Source: Cytophagaceae bacterium
Lineage (GTDB): Bacteria; Bacteroidota; Bacteroidia; Cytophagales; Flexibacteraceae
Length of the DNA: 64,000 nucleotides
Assembly: GCA_027490155.1 (NCBI GenBank)
Contig: JAIXYP010000009.1
Location: forward strand, 1-64,000
Direction of reading: 5' to 3'
In this document: piece after piece, positions 1-8,748 of the stretch
Position numbering within the stretch: position 1 is the first letter of the stretch
Layout: every line of letters begins with the position of its first letter
Position numbers and translations under genes: made by a program
Notes under the pieces: model-generated
Seen by the model: only the letters and a program-made list of their open reading frames with translations
What the model was told of the DNA's origin: nothing
Database searches by the model: none

Positions 1-470
1 TCATGTCCTTCAGATGCCTTGGTTGTTGGGGTGATGATCGGGCTTGGCAATTGGTCATTCTCCTTCAGGCCTTCAGGAAGTGGCACCCCACAAAGTGTCC
101 GGTGGCCAGCAGCATATTGCCGCCATGCATGGCCCACCAAGTAACCACGAATGACCATTTCGACAGCATAAGGTTTGCACTTCTTTCCGATCGAAACAAA
201 AGGCACAGGTACCGCTTCTAGCCAGTTCGGAACGATATCTTCAGTGGCGGCGAGGAAATAGGAAGCTAGTTGATTCAAGACTTGCCCTTTGAATGCTATT
301 GGCCTTGGCAAGATGACGTCAAAGGCTGAAATCCGGTTTGATGTCACCATCACCAGTTTGGTGCCTAGGTCATAGACATCGCGAACCTTACCATGATAAA
401 CGCTAAGGAGACCAGGCAATTTCAATGGGAGCGTCAGGACGTCGGATGAATCGAGATAGTTGCTGGACAT
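1..470 (-). CDS. purC: Phosphoribosylaminoimidazole-succinocarboxamide synthase (SAICAR synthase), N-terminal part, cut by the window edge
   Basis: Catalyses ATP-dependent joining of CAIR and aspartate to give SAICAR in cytosolic purine synthesis. The minus strand reads from an ATG at 468-470 without a stop to the left edge, giving 156 codons. The product has the family N-terminus: [12 protein letters not shown] (nucleotide-binding strand), then [14 protein letters not shown], a substrate-binding [14 protein letters not shown] motif, and [10 protein letters not shown] at the edge, which matches the TTKAEEGHDE block of plant-type and Bacteroidota PurC. A TAnnTTTG-type promoter element lies about 63 bases upstream at 534-541. 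The rest of the gene lies outside the window. The family identity is clear; nothing about the C-terminal half can be said. Confidence 0.93.
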   Translation of the reverse strand, partial: MSSNYLDSSDVLTLPLKLPGLLSVYHGKVRDVYDLGTKLVMVTSNRISAFDVILPRPIAFKGQVLNQLASYFLAATEDIVPNWLEAVPVPFVSIGKKCKPYAVEMVIRGYLVGHAWRQYAAGHRTLCGVPLPEGLKENDQLPSPIITPTTKASEGH

Positions 471-533
471 TGGGACCTAAAGTGGGCTTTCTGTATCGGA
501 ATGCAGATCAAAACCGAAGTCTCGACCACGGCA

Positions 534-541
534 CAAACCTA
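534..541 (-). promoter_or_regulatory. Candidate -7 promoter element for purC
   Basis: Read on the minus strand the octamer is TAGGTTTG, an exact match to the TAnnTTTG -7 element of the Bacteroidota primary sigma factor. It would start transcription roughly 55-60 bases before the purC ATG. No TTTG is present at the expected -33 distance, so the assignment rests on one element only. Confidence 0.35.
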
Positions 542-599
542 CATCCTGAAAGTGGAAAATAGACCAGACAGAAGCCGAAAAACTACCCTAAAGAGCCAG

Positions 600-1685
600 T
601 TATTTATATCGCCGCAGCAGTTTCTGGATAGACACCGAATTTTTAGAGGCTACCTCTAGGTTCTGGTCTGCCACCTTGATGATCTGAGCTGCGGCATCTG
701 ACTTGCTTTTACCGAGATGAAACTTGGCCATCCTTGCCATTTGAGCCACCTGATCAATATCCTTAGCATATTGACGTTGCGCTTGCTCTCCATCTGGGAT
801 GCTCAACAACCGCGACATCAGGACTGCAGATAGATTTAGGTAGGCGAGACCCAAGTCAAGGGTATTTTCGGGGTTATAGCGTTGGGCCTGCTGGGCTAGG
901 AATAAAGGTTTACGTTCGTCAGGAGTCTGAACAAAGGCAGCAAGACTATCCTGAAAGCTCTGGCAGCGCATTTTTTGTCCAGCCTTTGCGCTTATAGCCT
1001 GATCACTACCCTTTTTGATGGTTGCAAGATCAACCTCACAAGGCAGCAACTGGAACATAGGGGCAGAAGGAAAATGCGTCAGGATAGCCGCCTGGGGCTG
1101 GAGATCAAACCAACTGCGCTCAAACCGATGGATGTAACGATCATCTTGTAGGCCCCCTGCTCCCCATGTCGGCTCAATCAAGTGCCATTGTTTGCCAATC
1201 AGGAGTGCAACCCAAGCGTGGTTAGGTTGCTGCCAGCTAAGCTGCTCCCCATCTGCCGATCGGGCAAATCCATTGACCTCATAGGTTTGGAGACCCACTT
1301 TTGAGGCTACATAACGATATACTGCCACATACCCAGAACAGACACCAAGTCGACGTGACCACACCGTTTTCGCTTCGGCTAACCTTACGTTGCCTAGGCT
1401 GCCAGACTGGCGAAAAGCATCAATGTCGTATCTGACCTCAAGGGCAAGGATGGTGTATATCAAGGCCGCTTTGCTAAGATCGTCAAATTGTTGAACCTTG
1501 ACATAGTTTGCAAAAGTGTCAAGGGATTTGAGGTTTTGGCCGGTTGTTTTGCTTGCAACCGCCTCGATATTGGTCCAATTTAGGTTGCCTTCAGACTGTG
1601 CTTTTGCAATCCATGGTGTCACGAACGCGGCCAAAAGCAATGACAAAAGTGCAAATGTGGTATGCTGGAGGCGGGTTAGGGGCAT
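600..1685 (-). CDS. Secreted transglutaminase-like (KY-type) protein, copy 1
   Basis: 361 residues. An N-terminal signal peptide ends near residue 29 (IAKA-Q). A transglutaminase-like core follows at about residues 60-200: Cys116 in LGVCSGY, His156 in PNHAWVAL and the third triad position in LIEPTWGAG. The order and spacing fit the kyphoscoliosis-peptidase (KY) branch of transglutaminase-like proteins, which may cross-link or cleave proteins or only bind them. The third position is Glu171 where the family and the neighbouring copy have Asp, so activity is uncertain. The C-terminal 150 residues are helical and match nothing I recognise. The gene lies 221 bases downstream of a paralogue on the same strand. 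It is probably exported to the periplasm or cell surface; the substrate is unknown. Confidence 0.75.
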   Translation of the reverse strand: MPLTRLQHTTFALLSLLLAAFVTPWIAKAQSEGNLNWTNIEAVASKTTGQNLKSLDTFANYVKVQQFDDLSKAALIYTILALEVRYDIDAFRQSGSLGNVRLAEAKTVWSRRLGVCSGYVAVYRYVASKVGLQTYEVNGFARSADGEQLSWQQPNHAWVALLIGKQWHLIEPTWGAGGLQDDRYIHRFERSWFDLQPQAAILTHFPSAPMFQLLPCEVDLATIKKGSDQAISAKAGQKMRCQSFQDSLAAFVQTPDERKPLFLAQQAQRYNPENTLDLGLAYLNLSAVLMSRLLSIPDGEQAQRQYAKDIDQVAQMARMAKFHLGKSKSDAAAQIIKVADQNLEVASKNSVSIQKLLRRYK

Positions 1686-1906
1686 TAGTGTAGATTGTTG
1701 GGATATTGAGCTAAGGACAAAATTGCACTTTCCGTACTAGAAAAAAAGGGACCAAGCTTAGTGTGGTTTACCTGTCTGAATTAGGCTTTGAGACTAAACC
1801 TGACCAGAACTTTACCAATCTGCAAGATTTAGCTGCTGCCCTTTCAAAACGACGCCACAGCCAGTATTATTCTTCACAATGGCAACCAAAACCACGTGGC
1901 AACAAA

Positions 1907-3112
1907 CTACTCCTCCTCAGATTGTAAGTAAGAACTTAGACTAATAGATACCTCTGTATTATTAATCAACCACAATTCCCACCATTTAGCGTCTTTTCGA
2001 TGGTGCCTCAACAGCTTCTGGATTTCGATGCAGCGGTTAATCCTCTCATCAATAACCTGGATTGCCTCTGTACTATCCTTTGATTGTGATCTAGAAAAAT
2101 AATCTCTACTAGATCTAAAAAGATAAAGTATATAGTCTAATTCTCGATAAAATATAGCTAGTAAATTAGGGTCTAACTCGTGATTTTTAAGGTGATAAAT
2201 GTAAAGGAATAGCCCACGTTTATAAAATGCGTAACCAAGACTCTCTGTGTTAAGAGGGTTATAGTAAAAGCCCTGCCGAGCCACATAAACATCTTTGTAT
2301 TCATCTAGAGTAGCCAAATACTTGTCAATACTGTCAGTGAATGAAATACATGGACTTCCAGCCTCGGTTCTTAAATCTGCATAATCGAGACTCTTATGAT
2401 CCTGAATCTCCCTAACAGTTACTGGACACTTCAACAGTTGGAAAATAGGTGATGTCGGGATATGTGTAGTTATAAATATATCAGGTTGTGGAGCAAACCA
2501 CTCAGGATCGAAGCGCTCGTAAAAGACACCATCAGCGCAGTATCCTGCACCCCATGTAGGGTCAACAGGGTGCCAAACATTGTTCAAACGGACTAATAAC
2601 CAGGCATGCCTAGCACTTTGCCAACATACCGTATCCTCCTCTGACTGCCTATCATATCCATCTACCTCAATTACCGGAATCTTACAATCCTCAGCAATTG
2701 TGCGATACAATCTCACGTAGTCACCACAAATACCTAAGCGATTTCGCCAAGTATAGTCTGGTTTATCCAAAAAGTCATCCTGAAACTTATCCTTGTTGTT
2801 TTTTTTATAGACATAGTACCTGATCCTAGTTGCTACCCCATAATAAATAAGGGCAGCTCGATGTCGTTCGGATAACCCTTGCCTATTTACAAACTGCGCA
2901 AAAGCCTCATGACTTAATAGGTCCTCGTCATTTGTCTTGTAGTAAGTTGCTTTTATCCTCGACCAAAATACCTCGTTAAAAATATCTTGTGCCTCCTTTA
3001 GGCTAAGGGATTGAGCAAAGGCATCAAAATTGATCAGGCCAAGAATGAAGACACATAACAGTGTCCGACCAATGCCCCTCCACCACCGCATCATACCACA
3101 CCTTGGAATCAT
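1907..3112 (-). CDS. Secreted transglutaminase-like (KY-type) protein, copy 2
   Basis: 401 residues and clearly paralogous to the downstream gene. A signal peptide of about 34 residues (DAFA-Q) is followed by the transglutaminase-like core: Cys129 in LGICGDY, His169 in ARHAWLL and Asp184 in PVDPTWGAG, a complete Cys-His-Asp triad. Shared blocks continue after the core (P.FQLL.C and YNP.NT.), so the whole protein was duplicated, not just the domain. The 3' half of the gene is visibly richer in A and T than its neighbours. The gene starts 9 bases after the dsbD stop, which suggests co-transcription with dsbD and a role in the envelope. The function is not known. Confidence 0.75.
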   Translation of the reverse strand: MIPRCGMMRWWRGIGRTLLCVFILGLINFDAFAQSLSLKEAQDIFNEVFWSRIKATYYKTNDEDLLSHEAFAQFVNRQGLSERHRAALIYYGVATRIRYYVYKKNNKDKFQDDFLDKPDYTWRNRLGICGDYVRLYRTIAEDCKIPVIEVDGYDRQSEEDTVCWQSARHAWLLVRLNNVWHPVDPTWGAGYCADGVFYERFDPEWFAPQPDIFITTHIPTSPIFQLLKCPVTVREIQDHKSLDYADLRTEAGSPCISFTDSIDKYLATLDEYKDVYVARQGFYYNPLNTESLGYAFYKRGLFLYIYHLKNHELDPNLLAIFYRELDYILYLFRSSRDYFSRSQSKDSTEAIQVIDERINRCIEIQKLLRHHRKDAKWWELWLINNTEVSISLSSYLQSEEE

Positions 3113-3121
3113 GCCACAAAA

Positions 3122-5383
3122 CTACTTGCCAGCTTTGTAGTTGGCAACAGCCTGATCCAGAAAGGCGATGTAGGCGTCAACATCTAGGTTGTGGGCTCGT
3201 GGCTGGACCAATAGCTGCTCCTTAACACCTAGGGTGACATAATAAGGTTGCGCATTGTTGTTAAACTTCGTGATCTGGAAGTCGGCGTTTTGTTTGCCAA
3301 TGCTGGTTTTTTCCTTGTTGTCGTAAGTGCTGGTGTACCACTCAGTCTGAGGCAACTCTGTTTTGTCGTCAACATATAGGGCGACAAGGACGAAGTTTTC
3401 ACGCAGGCGTTTCAGGACCCGAGGGTCAGACCAAACGCGTGCTTCCATCTCACGGCAGTTGACACAACCATGGCCTGTGAAGTCAATGAATAATGGTTTA
3501 TCTTGCTCTTTCGCACAAGCAAGGGCTTGTTTATAGTCGAAATAGCCATTGAGTCCGTGTGGCCAATGTAAGATCTCGCTATGTCGTGGAGTGGCACACC
3601 GTTCGCTAGTTGATAGAGATGGGGCCGAAAGGTTGCCGGTGAATTCGGCGATCTTGCCAAGGTCAAAGTCCTGTGTATTGATGGGTGGTAGATAGCCTGA
3701 TAGCTGCTTGAGCGGTGCTCCCCATAGACCAGGGATCAAATACACCACAAAGCTAAAGACAACGATTGCCATGGTCAGGCCAGGGAGGCTGGTGTGGCTA
3801 ACAGGGCTATCATGAGGAAAGCGAAGCTTGCCAAGTAGGTAGAAACCAAGTAGTGCAAAAATCACAATCCAGAGACTAAGGTAAACCTCACGGTCCAAGA
3901 TGCCCCAATGGTAGGCTTGATCCGCTATGCTGAAAAATTTGAGCGCCAGGGCCAGCTCGATGAACCCAAGCACCACCTTGACCGAATTGAGCCATCCGCC
4001 CGACTTAGGCAAACGCTGCATGGCCTGAGGAAAAATAGCAAAGGCCGTAAAGGGTAAGGCAAAAGCCAATGAGAAACCGAACATACCAATCACAGGCATC
4101 AAGACGGCGCCGCCAGCACTAGCTACAAGGACAGAGCCCACAACAGGGCCTGTGCAGCTGAAGCTCACCACGACAATGGTCAACGCCATAAAAAAGACCC
4201 CGTAAAGCCCACCCTTCTCACTTTCGGAGTCAATGCGGTTGACTAGGGTGCCAGGCAAAACGATCTCGAAGGCACCTAGAAAAGAAAAGCCAAACAACAG
4301 GAAAACCACAAAAAACAACAGGTTCGGGATCCAGTGGGTGCTCAGGAAGTTGGCAAATTCAGGTCCATTGATGCGGGCCACCACGGTACCGATGATGGTA
4401 TAGATCGCAATGATTGAGAAGCCATAGAACAAGGCCAACCGAATCCCTTTGGCCCTTGACTTTTGCTGTTTGGTGAAGAAACTCACCGTCATCGGGATCA
4501 TCGGGAAAACGCAAGGCGTAAACAATGCAGCTAAGCCAGCGAAAAACGAGAGCAAGAAAAAGCCGAATAGTGAGTCTGACTGAGCCCCTTCTGGCTGGGT
4601 AGGGATTGCTACTGTAGCAGAGTCTGTAGTTAGTGGCGTTGTTGCCTTGGCACTTGTTATACTATCAAAGTACTGTTTTTCGGCCTGGGCCTTGATATTA
4701 TTAGTATCAGCAGAGGCTGTCTTTATATCAATTTGGGCAGAGCGATTAGTCGCTGTAGGCGCCTTGGCCGACTGGTCCTGGAGGTCGGAAGTAGTGGCAG
4801 AACCAGTGGTGGATAGTTTGACAATAAAGTCCTCATTTGAAGGAATACAACGGCCATCAACATCGGTACAGGCTTGGGCATCGTATGCGCCTCCAATCTC
4901 GGAAACCGGAGCCTTAATCTTGACTTTTTGCCTGAACTCTGCTTTACCTACAAAGTACTTGATCTCGGCATTCCAGATTGGGTCAAACTTCTTTTTGGGA
5001 TGGATCGGGATAAGCTTACCTAGGGTCTCATACGAAGATGAAGGCTTAAGCTTGACCGTTGTGACGGTGGGTCCGATGTTTGGGTCAAAGTCAGAGCTGT
5101 ATAAGTACCAACCGCTTTCGATCCTGACCTTAAAGACCAACTCGGCAATTGACCCAACTTTTGGGGCTGCTGGGCTTATAGAAACAGTCCATTCTGTAGG
5201 CTTGACCACTTGAGCAATGCCACTCCCTAGGCCAAAGATGAGCATCAGAAGTGTCAGGAGACCTTGTCCAGTTCTTTTGCCAAAACTAATCGTCAGACAA
5301 GAAAATAGTCCCTTGCATGGGCTTACCAGTCGATTTGGACTGGTTCTTGCAGGTAAGGCAATGGTCGATGTACGAGGATTCAT
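3122..5383 (-). CDS. dsbD: Thiol:disulfide interchange protein DsbD
   Basis: Carries electrons from cytosolic thioredoxin across the inner membrane to periplasmic thiol proteins. All three DsbD modules are present in 753 residues. The N-terminal periplasmic domain (about 60-190) has the pair Cys172/Cys179. The CcdA-like membrane domain (from about 270) has the redox cysteines in ALFTPCVFPM and SFSCTGPVVG. The C-terminal thioredoxin-like domain has Cys640-VN-Cys643 in GHGCVNC. A low-complexity Ser/Thr/Ala linker (about 190-265) joins the first two modules. The N-terminus is long before the hydrophobic signal LLTLLMLIFG, so the true start may lie inside the annotated one. The two KY-type secreted proteins follow directly downstream. 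Confidence 0.92.
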   Translation of the reverse strand: MNPRTSTIALPARTSPNRLVSPCKGLFSCLTISFGKRTGQGLLTLLMLIFGLGSGIAQVVKPTEWTVSISPAAPKVGSIAELVFKVRIESGWYLYSSDFDPNIGPTVTTVKLKPSSSYETLGKLIPIHPKKKFDPIWNAEIKYFVGKAEFRQKVKIKAPVSEIGGAYDAQACTDVDGRCIPSNEDFIVKLSTTGSATTSDLQDQSAKAPTATNRSAQIDIKTASADTNNIKAQAEKQYFDSITSAKATTPLTTDSATVAIPTQPEGAQSDSLFGFFLLSFFAGLAALFTPCVFPMIPMTVSFFTKQQKSRAKGIRLALFYGFSIIAIYTIIGTVVARINGPEFANFLSTHWIPNLLFFVVFLLFGFSFLGAFEIVLPGTLVNRIDSESEKGGLYGVFFMALTIVVVSFSCTGPVVGSVLVASAGGAVLMPVIGMFGFSLAFALPFTAFAIFPQAMQRLPKSGGWLNSVKVVLGFIELALALKFFSIADQAYHWGILDREVYLSLWIVIFALLGFYLLGKLRFPHDSPVSHTSLPGLTMAIVVFSFVVYLIPGLWGAPLKQLSGYLPPINTQDFDLGKIAEFTGNLSAPSLSTSERCATPRHSEILHWPHGLNGYFDYKQALACAKEQDKPLFIDFTGHGCVNCREMEARVWSDPRVLKRLRENFVLVALYVDDKTELPQTEWYTSTYDNKEKTSIGKQNADFQITKFNNNAQPYYVTLGVKEQLLVQPRAHNLDVDAYIAFLDQAVANYKAGK

Positions 5384-5608
5384 AAGTGTGCTACAAAAGT
5401 AACATGAAAAGATGTCCTAATGTTGGGCTTTTTGTGCTTTTGAGGTTTTGCGATCGTGGAGTAGGCTAGCGAAACTGGGGCATACCAAATCTGATTTTTG
5501 TTTTTGCTGCAGATGTCCTCAGTGCCCTAATTACCTATATTGCAGCTAACCAAAAGAGGCCCCGTTTCAGGACCGACAGTACCCAGATTTGAGTTGCCAC
5601 ACAAGTTC

Positions 5609-5647
5609 CAAACTTGCCCCAAACCACGTTTGGACTTTGCAAGTTTG
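5609..5647. repeat. Nested inverted repeat upstream of the glycosyltransferase gene
   Basis: Outer arms CAAACTTGC (5609-5617) and GCAAGTTTG (5639-5647) are perfect 9-base complements. Inside them CCAAAC (5619-5624) and GTTTGG (5628-5633) form a perfect 6-base stem around CAC. The right outer arm overlaps the TTTG of the candidate promoter, so the element could be an operator or a cruciform. It has no T-run and is not a normal terminator. Confidence 0.6.
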
Positions 5648-5673
5648 CCTTAAGGGGCTTTCTCATAATCTTG
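5644..5673 (+). promoter_or_regulatory. Candidate promoter for the glycosyltransferase/GH57 genes
   Basis: TTTG at 5644-5647 is followed after 18 bases by TAATCTTG at 5666-5673, which differs from TAnnTTTG at one base. The predicted start of transcription is near 5680, giving an untranslated leader of about 65 bases. The -33 box lies in the right arm of the inverted repeat at 5609-5647. Confidence 0.35.
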
Positions 5674-5746
5674 AACATACTTACGGGCTGGTACACCAAA
5701 AAGTTTGAAATACTGTGGAAATCACACTAACAATTTGTGTAAAACG

Positions 5747-7060
5747 ATGAGCGCCGGAAGACTAAAAGTATTAATGCTAGGTTGGGAATACCCTCCTGTA
5801 ATGGCAGGTGGATTGGGTACAGCCTGTTACGGCCTCTGTAACGCCCTAAAGGCACATGCCGACATCACCTTGGTATTGCCAAAATCGTCAGCAGCCATGG
5901 TACAGGACAACCTCCAGATCTTGGGGGTTAATCAATACGGGCTTGACCAAGCAGCCACTGTCGAACAGCCACCGCACCGTTGGGAAGAGATCGTTGAAGA
6001 GGTTATTGAGGTACCAGGCAACGAGCTACATCCATACCCTATCAGTGCGGTTCATAAACGAGTGATCGAACACCTAAAGTTTGATCCATCAGACGACCAA
6101 GAAGTCCGCGCACTTTACGAAACGGACGAGCCATATGGTGCCAACATTATGCAAAAGGTGGCAGTCTATGCCGAAGTGGTTAGCAAATTAGCGCTCACAA
6201 AAGACTTTGACATCATCCATGCGCATGACTGGGTAACTTACATGGCTGGCGTACGGATCAAGGAGCTAACAGGCAAGCCGCTGGTGGTTCATGTACACTC
6301 GCTCGAAACTGACCGGATCGGCACGCAGGCCAAGTACATGCAGGCTAATGCGGTTTATGAAATCGAGCGGTATGGGATGACAGAGGCAAACCTATGCATA
6401 CCTGTCAGCCACTTTACTAAACAGTGTGCTGCCGACCATTATGGGATCAATCCGGATAAATGCCGCCCTGTTTATAACGCCATCGATCCCGAGCCGACCT
6501 TCCGCATTGACCGTGCCGAAGGCGACAAAATCGTATTGTTCTTGGGCCGCATCACGTTCCAGAAAGGACCTGAATACATGGCCGAAACTGCCTACAAGGT
6601 GCTACAGCGTTACCCCAAAGTGGTGTTTTTTGTTGCAGGCGTCGGAGATCAGCTAGATCAGCTAAAGCACCGTGTTGAGCAACTCGGCATCCGTGACAAG
6701 TTTGTTTTTGGTGGTTTTTTGAAGAAGGCACAGGTGAAACAAGTGTTGGCGCAGGCTGATGTCTATTTCATGCCATCGGTATCTGAGCCCTTTGGTCTAT
6801 CGGCCTTGGAGGCTGCCCAGTTCCAGATCCCATGCGTGCTGAGCACACAAGCTGGTGTATCTGAGGTGATGGACTTTGCCCTCAAGGCGGACTATTGGGA
6901 TACTGACCGCTTTGCGAACTATATCTATGCCTTGCTCAACTACGAAGGTATCCGGCAGGAGCTAATTGAGCATACCACCGAAAACCTAGAAGAAATGAGC
7001 TGGGATCGAAGCGCTCGAGATGTCCTCGCAGTTTATCATGAGGCCTTAACACAAGGATGA
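5747..7060 (+). CDS. Glycogen/starch synthase-like glycosyltransferase (GT-B fold, GT4/GT5-type)
   Basis: 437 residues from the ATG at 5747, which puts the nucleotide-sugar fold right at the start (KVLMLGWEYPPVMAGGLGTA). The KxGGL-like loop of glycogen synthases appears here as MAGGLGTA. The C-terminal Rossmann domain has VLFLGRITFQKGPEYM and the donor-site motif PSVSEPFGLSALEA with the conserved E-x7-E. The family transfers glucose from ADP- or UDP-glucose to an alpha-1,4-glucan in the cytosol. A GH57 amylase gene follows 229 bases downstream on the same strand. That pairing is common in Bacteroidota and supports a role in storage polysaccharide metabolism. Donor and acceptor are inferred, not shown. 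Confidence 0.8.
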   Translation: MSAGRLKVLMLGWEYPPVMAGGLGTACYGLCNALKAHADITLVLPKSSAAMVQDNLQILGVNQYGLDQAATVEQPPHRWEEIVEEVIEVPGNELHPYPISAVHKRVIEHLKFDPSDDQEVRALYETDEPYGANIMQKVAVYAEVVSKLALTKDFDIIHAHDWVTYMAGVRIKELTGKPLVVHVHSLETDRIGTQAKYMQANAVYEIERYGMTEANLCIPVSHFTKQCAADHYGINPDKCRPVYNAIDPEPTFRIDRAEGDKIVLFLGRITFQKGPEYMAETAYKVLQRYPKVVFFVAGVGDQLDQLKHRVEQLGIRDKFVFGGFLKKAQVKQVLAQADVYFMPSVSEPFGLSALEAAQFQIPCVLSTQAGVSEVMDFALKADYWDTDRFANYIYALLNYEGIRQELIEHTTENLEEMSWDRSARDVLAVYHEALTQG

Positions 7061-7121
7061 TTAGGCCTGTGATGCAGAGGCTCATACTTTTACGACGACA
7101 ACTGTCCTTTGTGGCCTAGCC

Positions 7122-7129
7122 TATATTTG
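7122..7129 (+). promoter_or_regulatory. Candidate -7 promoter element upstream of the GH57 gene
   Basis: TATATTTG matches TAnnTTTG exactly, about 160 bases before the GH57 ATG. No TTTG lies 19-21 bases upstream. It could let the GH57 gene be transcribed separately from the glycosyltransferase gene. Confidence 0.3.
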
Positions 7130-7289
7130 GCATTGCCGTATTTTTAGCAATTTTATTTTCCATCCCTTGTGCCTGAACATATGATCATAAGGGATGCTAT
7201 CAAAAATCACCCCGGACTATTACCTATGCACAACCATATCAATGGCAGAGCAAAGTCCGGACAGGAGTAACATAAACCCACTATGCTCC

Positions 7290-8489
7290 ATGACAAATAT
7301 CGTATTCTACTTCCAGGTGCATCAGCCATTCAGGCTCAGGCACTATAGCTTTTTCAACATTGGCCAAAGCCATATTTATGAGGCAGCCAACCTGAACTTC
7401 GAGCTCCTGAATCGCATTGCAGACCGCTGCTACTTGCCGGCCAACGAAATGTTACTCAAGATGATCAAGGATTATGGTCCTGATTTCAAAGTAGCCTTTT
7501 CGATTTCTGGTTGTGCGCTTGAGCAGTTTGAGATGTACCGACCTGATGTTCTGGACTCTTTCAGACGTCTGCTAGACACTGGTCAAGTGGAGCTTTTAGC
7601 TGAAACCTATTTCCACTCCTTGGCAGCCCTATATAGCCCAATGGAGTTTGTACGACAGGTGAACAAGTACAAGGCCAAACTCAAGTCCCTATTCGGCTAT
7701 GAGGCGACCACCTTCCGGAACACGGAGCTGATCTACGACAACGCTATTGCGACCCAAATCAGCAAATTGGGCTTCAAACAGACCGTTGCAGAAGGTGTAG
7801 GTAGTTATCTTGATGCTGTAAGCCCAACTGCTGAGGCCACACACATCTTCAAAGCACCTGGGTCCAATGGTCCCAAACTATTGTTGCGCCAATACCGCCT
7901 AAGCGATGACATCGCCTTTAGGTTTACTGAGCCCAAATGGCCTGGCTACCCGCTTGATGCTGACAAATATGCATCTTGGCTGCGGGCCTTGGCTATCGAG
8001 CAGAAGGCCGAGTCGATTAACCTTTTTATGGATTATGAGACCTTTGGTGAGCACCGCCCATTGAGCTCAGGCATCCTAGACTTTCTGTACTTTTTGCCTC
8101 AGGCGGTGGCTGCCTACCCCGATATGAAGTTTGCGACACCATCAGAGGTGTTGTCTACAGCAAAACCCAAGAAGGTTTATGACGTAACAAAACCTACTTC
8201 TTGGGCAGACGACAACCGTGACATCAGCGGCTGGGTCCTGAGCCACACGCAAAAAGATGCCCTTAAACGGGTATATGCGCTTGAAGAAGCGGTTTTAGCC
8301 AAAGGCAACGAGGCCCTGATCCATCAGTGGGGCAAACTCCAGACCAGCGACCACTTCTACTACATGAGTACCAAGTACTGGGGGGATGGTGTCCGGGAGG
8401 TCTTCAGCCCCTACAAATCGCCGTTTGATGCCTACATCAACTACATGAACGTCTTGGCTGATTTTGAGCAGACTATTAAGGGGGTGTAA
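7290..8489 (+). CDS. Glycoside hydrolase family 57 alpha-amylase-like protein
   Basis: 399 residues from the ATG at 7290, chosen because family members begin with the first beta strand, here TNIVFYFQVHQPFR; an earlier in-frame ATG (7194) would add an unrelated 32-residue tail. GH57 signatures are visible: FQVHQPFR (region 1), FSISGCALEQFE (region 2), TFRNTELIYDN with the candidate nucleophile Glu (region 3), and NLFMDYETFGEH with the candidate acid/base Asp (region 4). GH57 enzymes act on alpha-1,4-glucans or transfer glucan chains. There is no signal peptide, so it should act in the cytosol on glycogen made or remodelled by the upstream glycosyltransferase. Confidence 0.85.
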   Translation: MTNIVFYFQVHQPFRLRHYSFFNIGQSHIYEAANLNFELLNRIADRCYLPANEMLLKMIKDYGPDFKVAFSISGCALEQFEMYRPDVLDSFRRLLDTGQVELLAETYFHSLAALYSPMEFVRQVNKYKAKLKSLFGYEATTFRNTELIYDNAIATQISKLGFKQTVAEGVGSYLDAVSPTAEATHIFKAPGSNGPKLLLRQYRLSDDIAFRFTEPKWPGYPLDADKYASWLRALAIEQKAESINLFMDYETFGEHRPLSSGILDFLYFLPQAVAAYPDMKFATPSEVLSTAKPKKVYDVTKPTSWADDNRDISGWVLSHTQKDALKRVYALEEAVLAKGNEALIHQWGKLQTSDHFYYMSTKYWGDGVREVFSPYKSPFDAYINYMNVLADFEQTIKGV

Positions 8490-8523
8490 AGGATATCCTT
8501 TGAGCTGATCCGTTTCTCAAAAC

Positions 8524-8553
8524 AAAAGCCTAGACGAAGTGGCCTAGGCTTTT
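8524..8553. terminator. Bidirectional terminator hairpin between convergent genes
   Basis: AAAAGCCTAG (8524-8533) and CTAGGCTTTT (8544-8553) form a perfect 10-base stem with a 10-base loop. It ends the GH57 transcript. On the minus strand the stem is followed by a better T-rich tail (TTTTGTTTTG), so it may also stop read-through from the sugar transporter operon. Confidence 0.75.
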
Positions 8554-8706
8554 GGGTACAGACTTAAACACTCCTCACAGCATTCTTTGTCAGAATATTA
8601 TGGGTTGCAAATGACTTCGTGCGAAGCAGGACATGACGGGGAGATAATCGCTGGACTGCAAGTACAAAGCTCGAGAATTGTTCCCATATCCCGTGTTAAG
8701 TTTCTG

Positions 8707-8732
8707 ATTGCCGAAGATTGACATTCGGCAAT
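8707..8732. terminator. Perfect 9-base hairpin at the 3' end of the transporter operon
   Basis: ATTGCCGAA (8707-8715) and TTCGGCAAT (8724-8732) pair perfectly around an 8-base loop, 17 bases beyond the transporter stop codon. It lacks a T-run on either strand. It may be a 3'-end stabilising or processing hairpin rather than the terminator, which could be the hairpin at 8524-8553. Confidence 0.5.
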
Positions 8733-8748
8733 TGGTCTTCAGGGCATG

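Larger units (their letters stand above)
5384..5746. other. Divergent intergenic region between dsbD and the glycosyltransferase gene
   Basis: The 363 bases between divergent genes hold no convincing ORF. Visible elements are a TAnnTTTG-type octamer on the minus strand 11 bases before dsbD (5394-5401), a nested inverted repeat at 5609-5647 and a candidate plus-strand promoter at 5644-5673. A TTG-initiated extension of the downstream gene (from 5705) is possible but less likely than the ATG at 5747. Confidence 0.6.

Noticed and set aside
3-221. 72-residue plus-strand ORF at the left edge
   Set aside because: It is antisense to the purC coding sequence, which has clear family motifs on the minus strand.
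4647-5213. 188-residue plus-strand ORF
   Set aside because: It lies antisense within the N-terminal and linker part of dsbD and has no recognisable family features.
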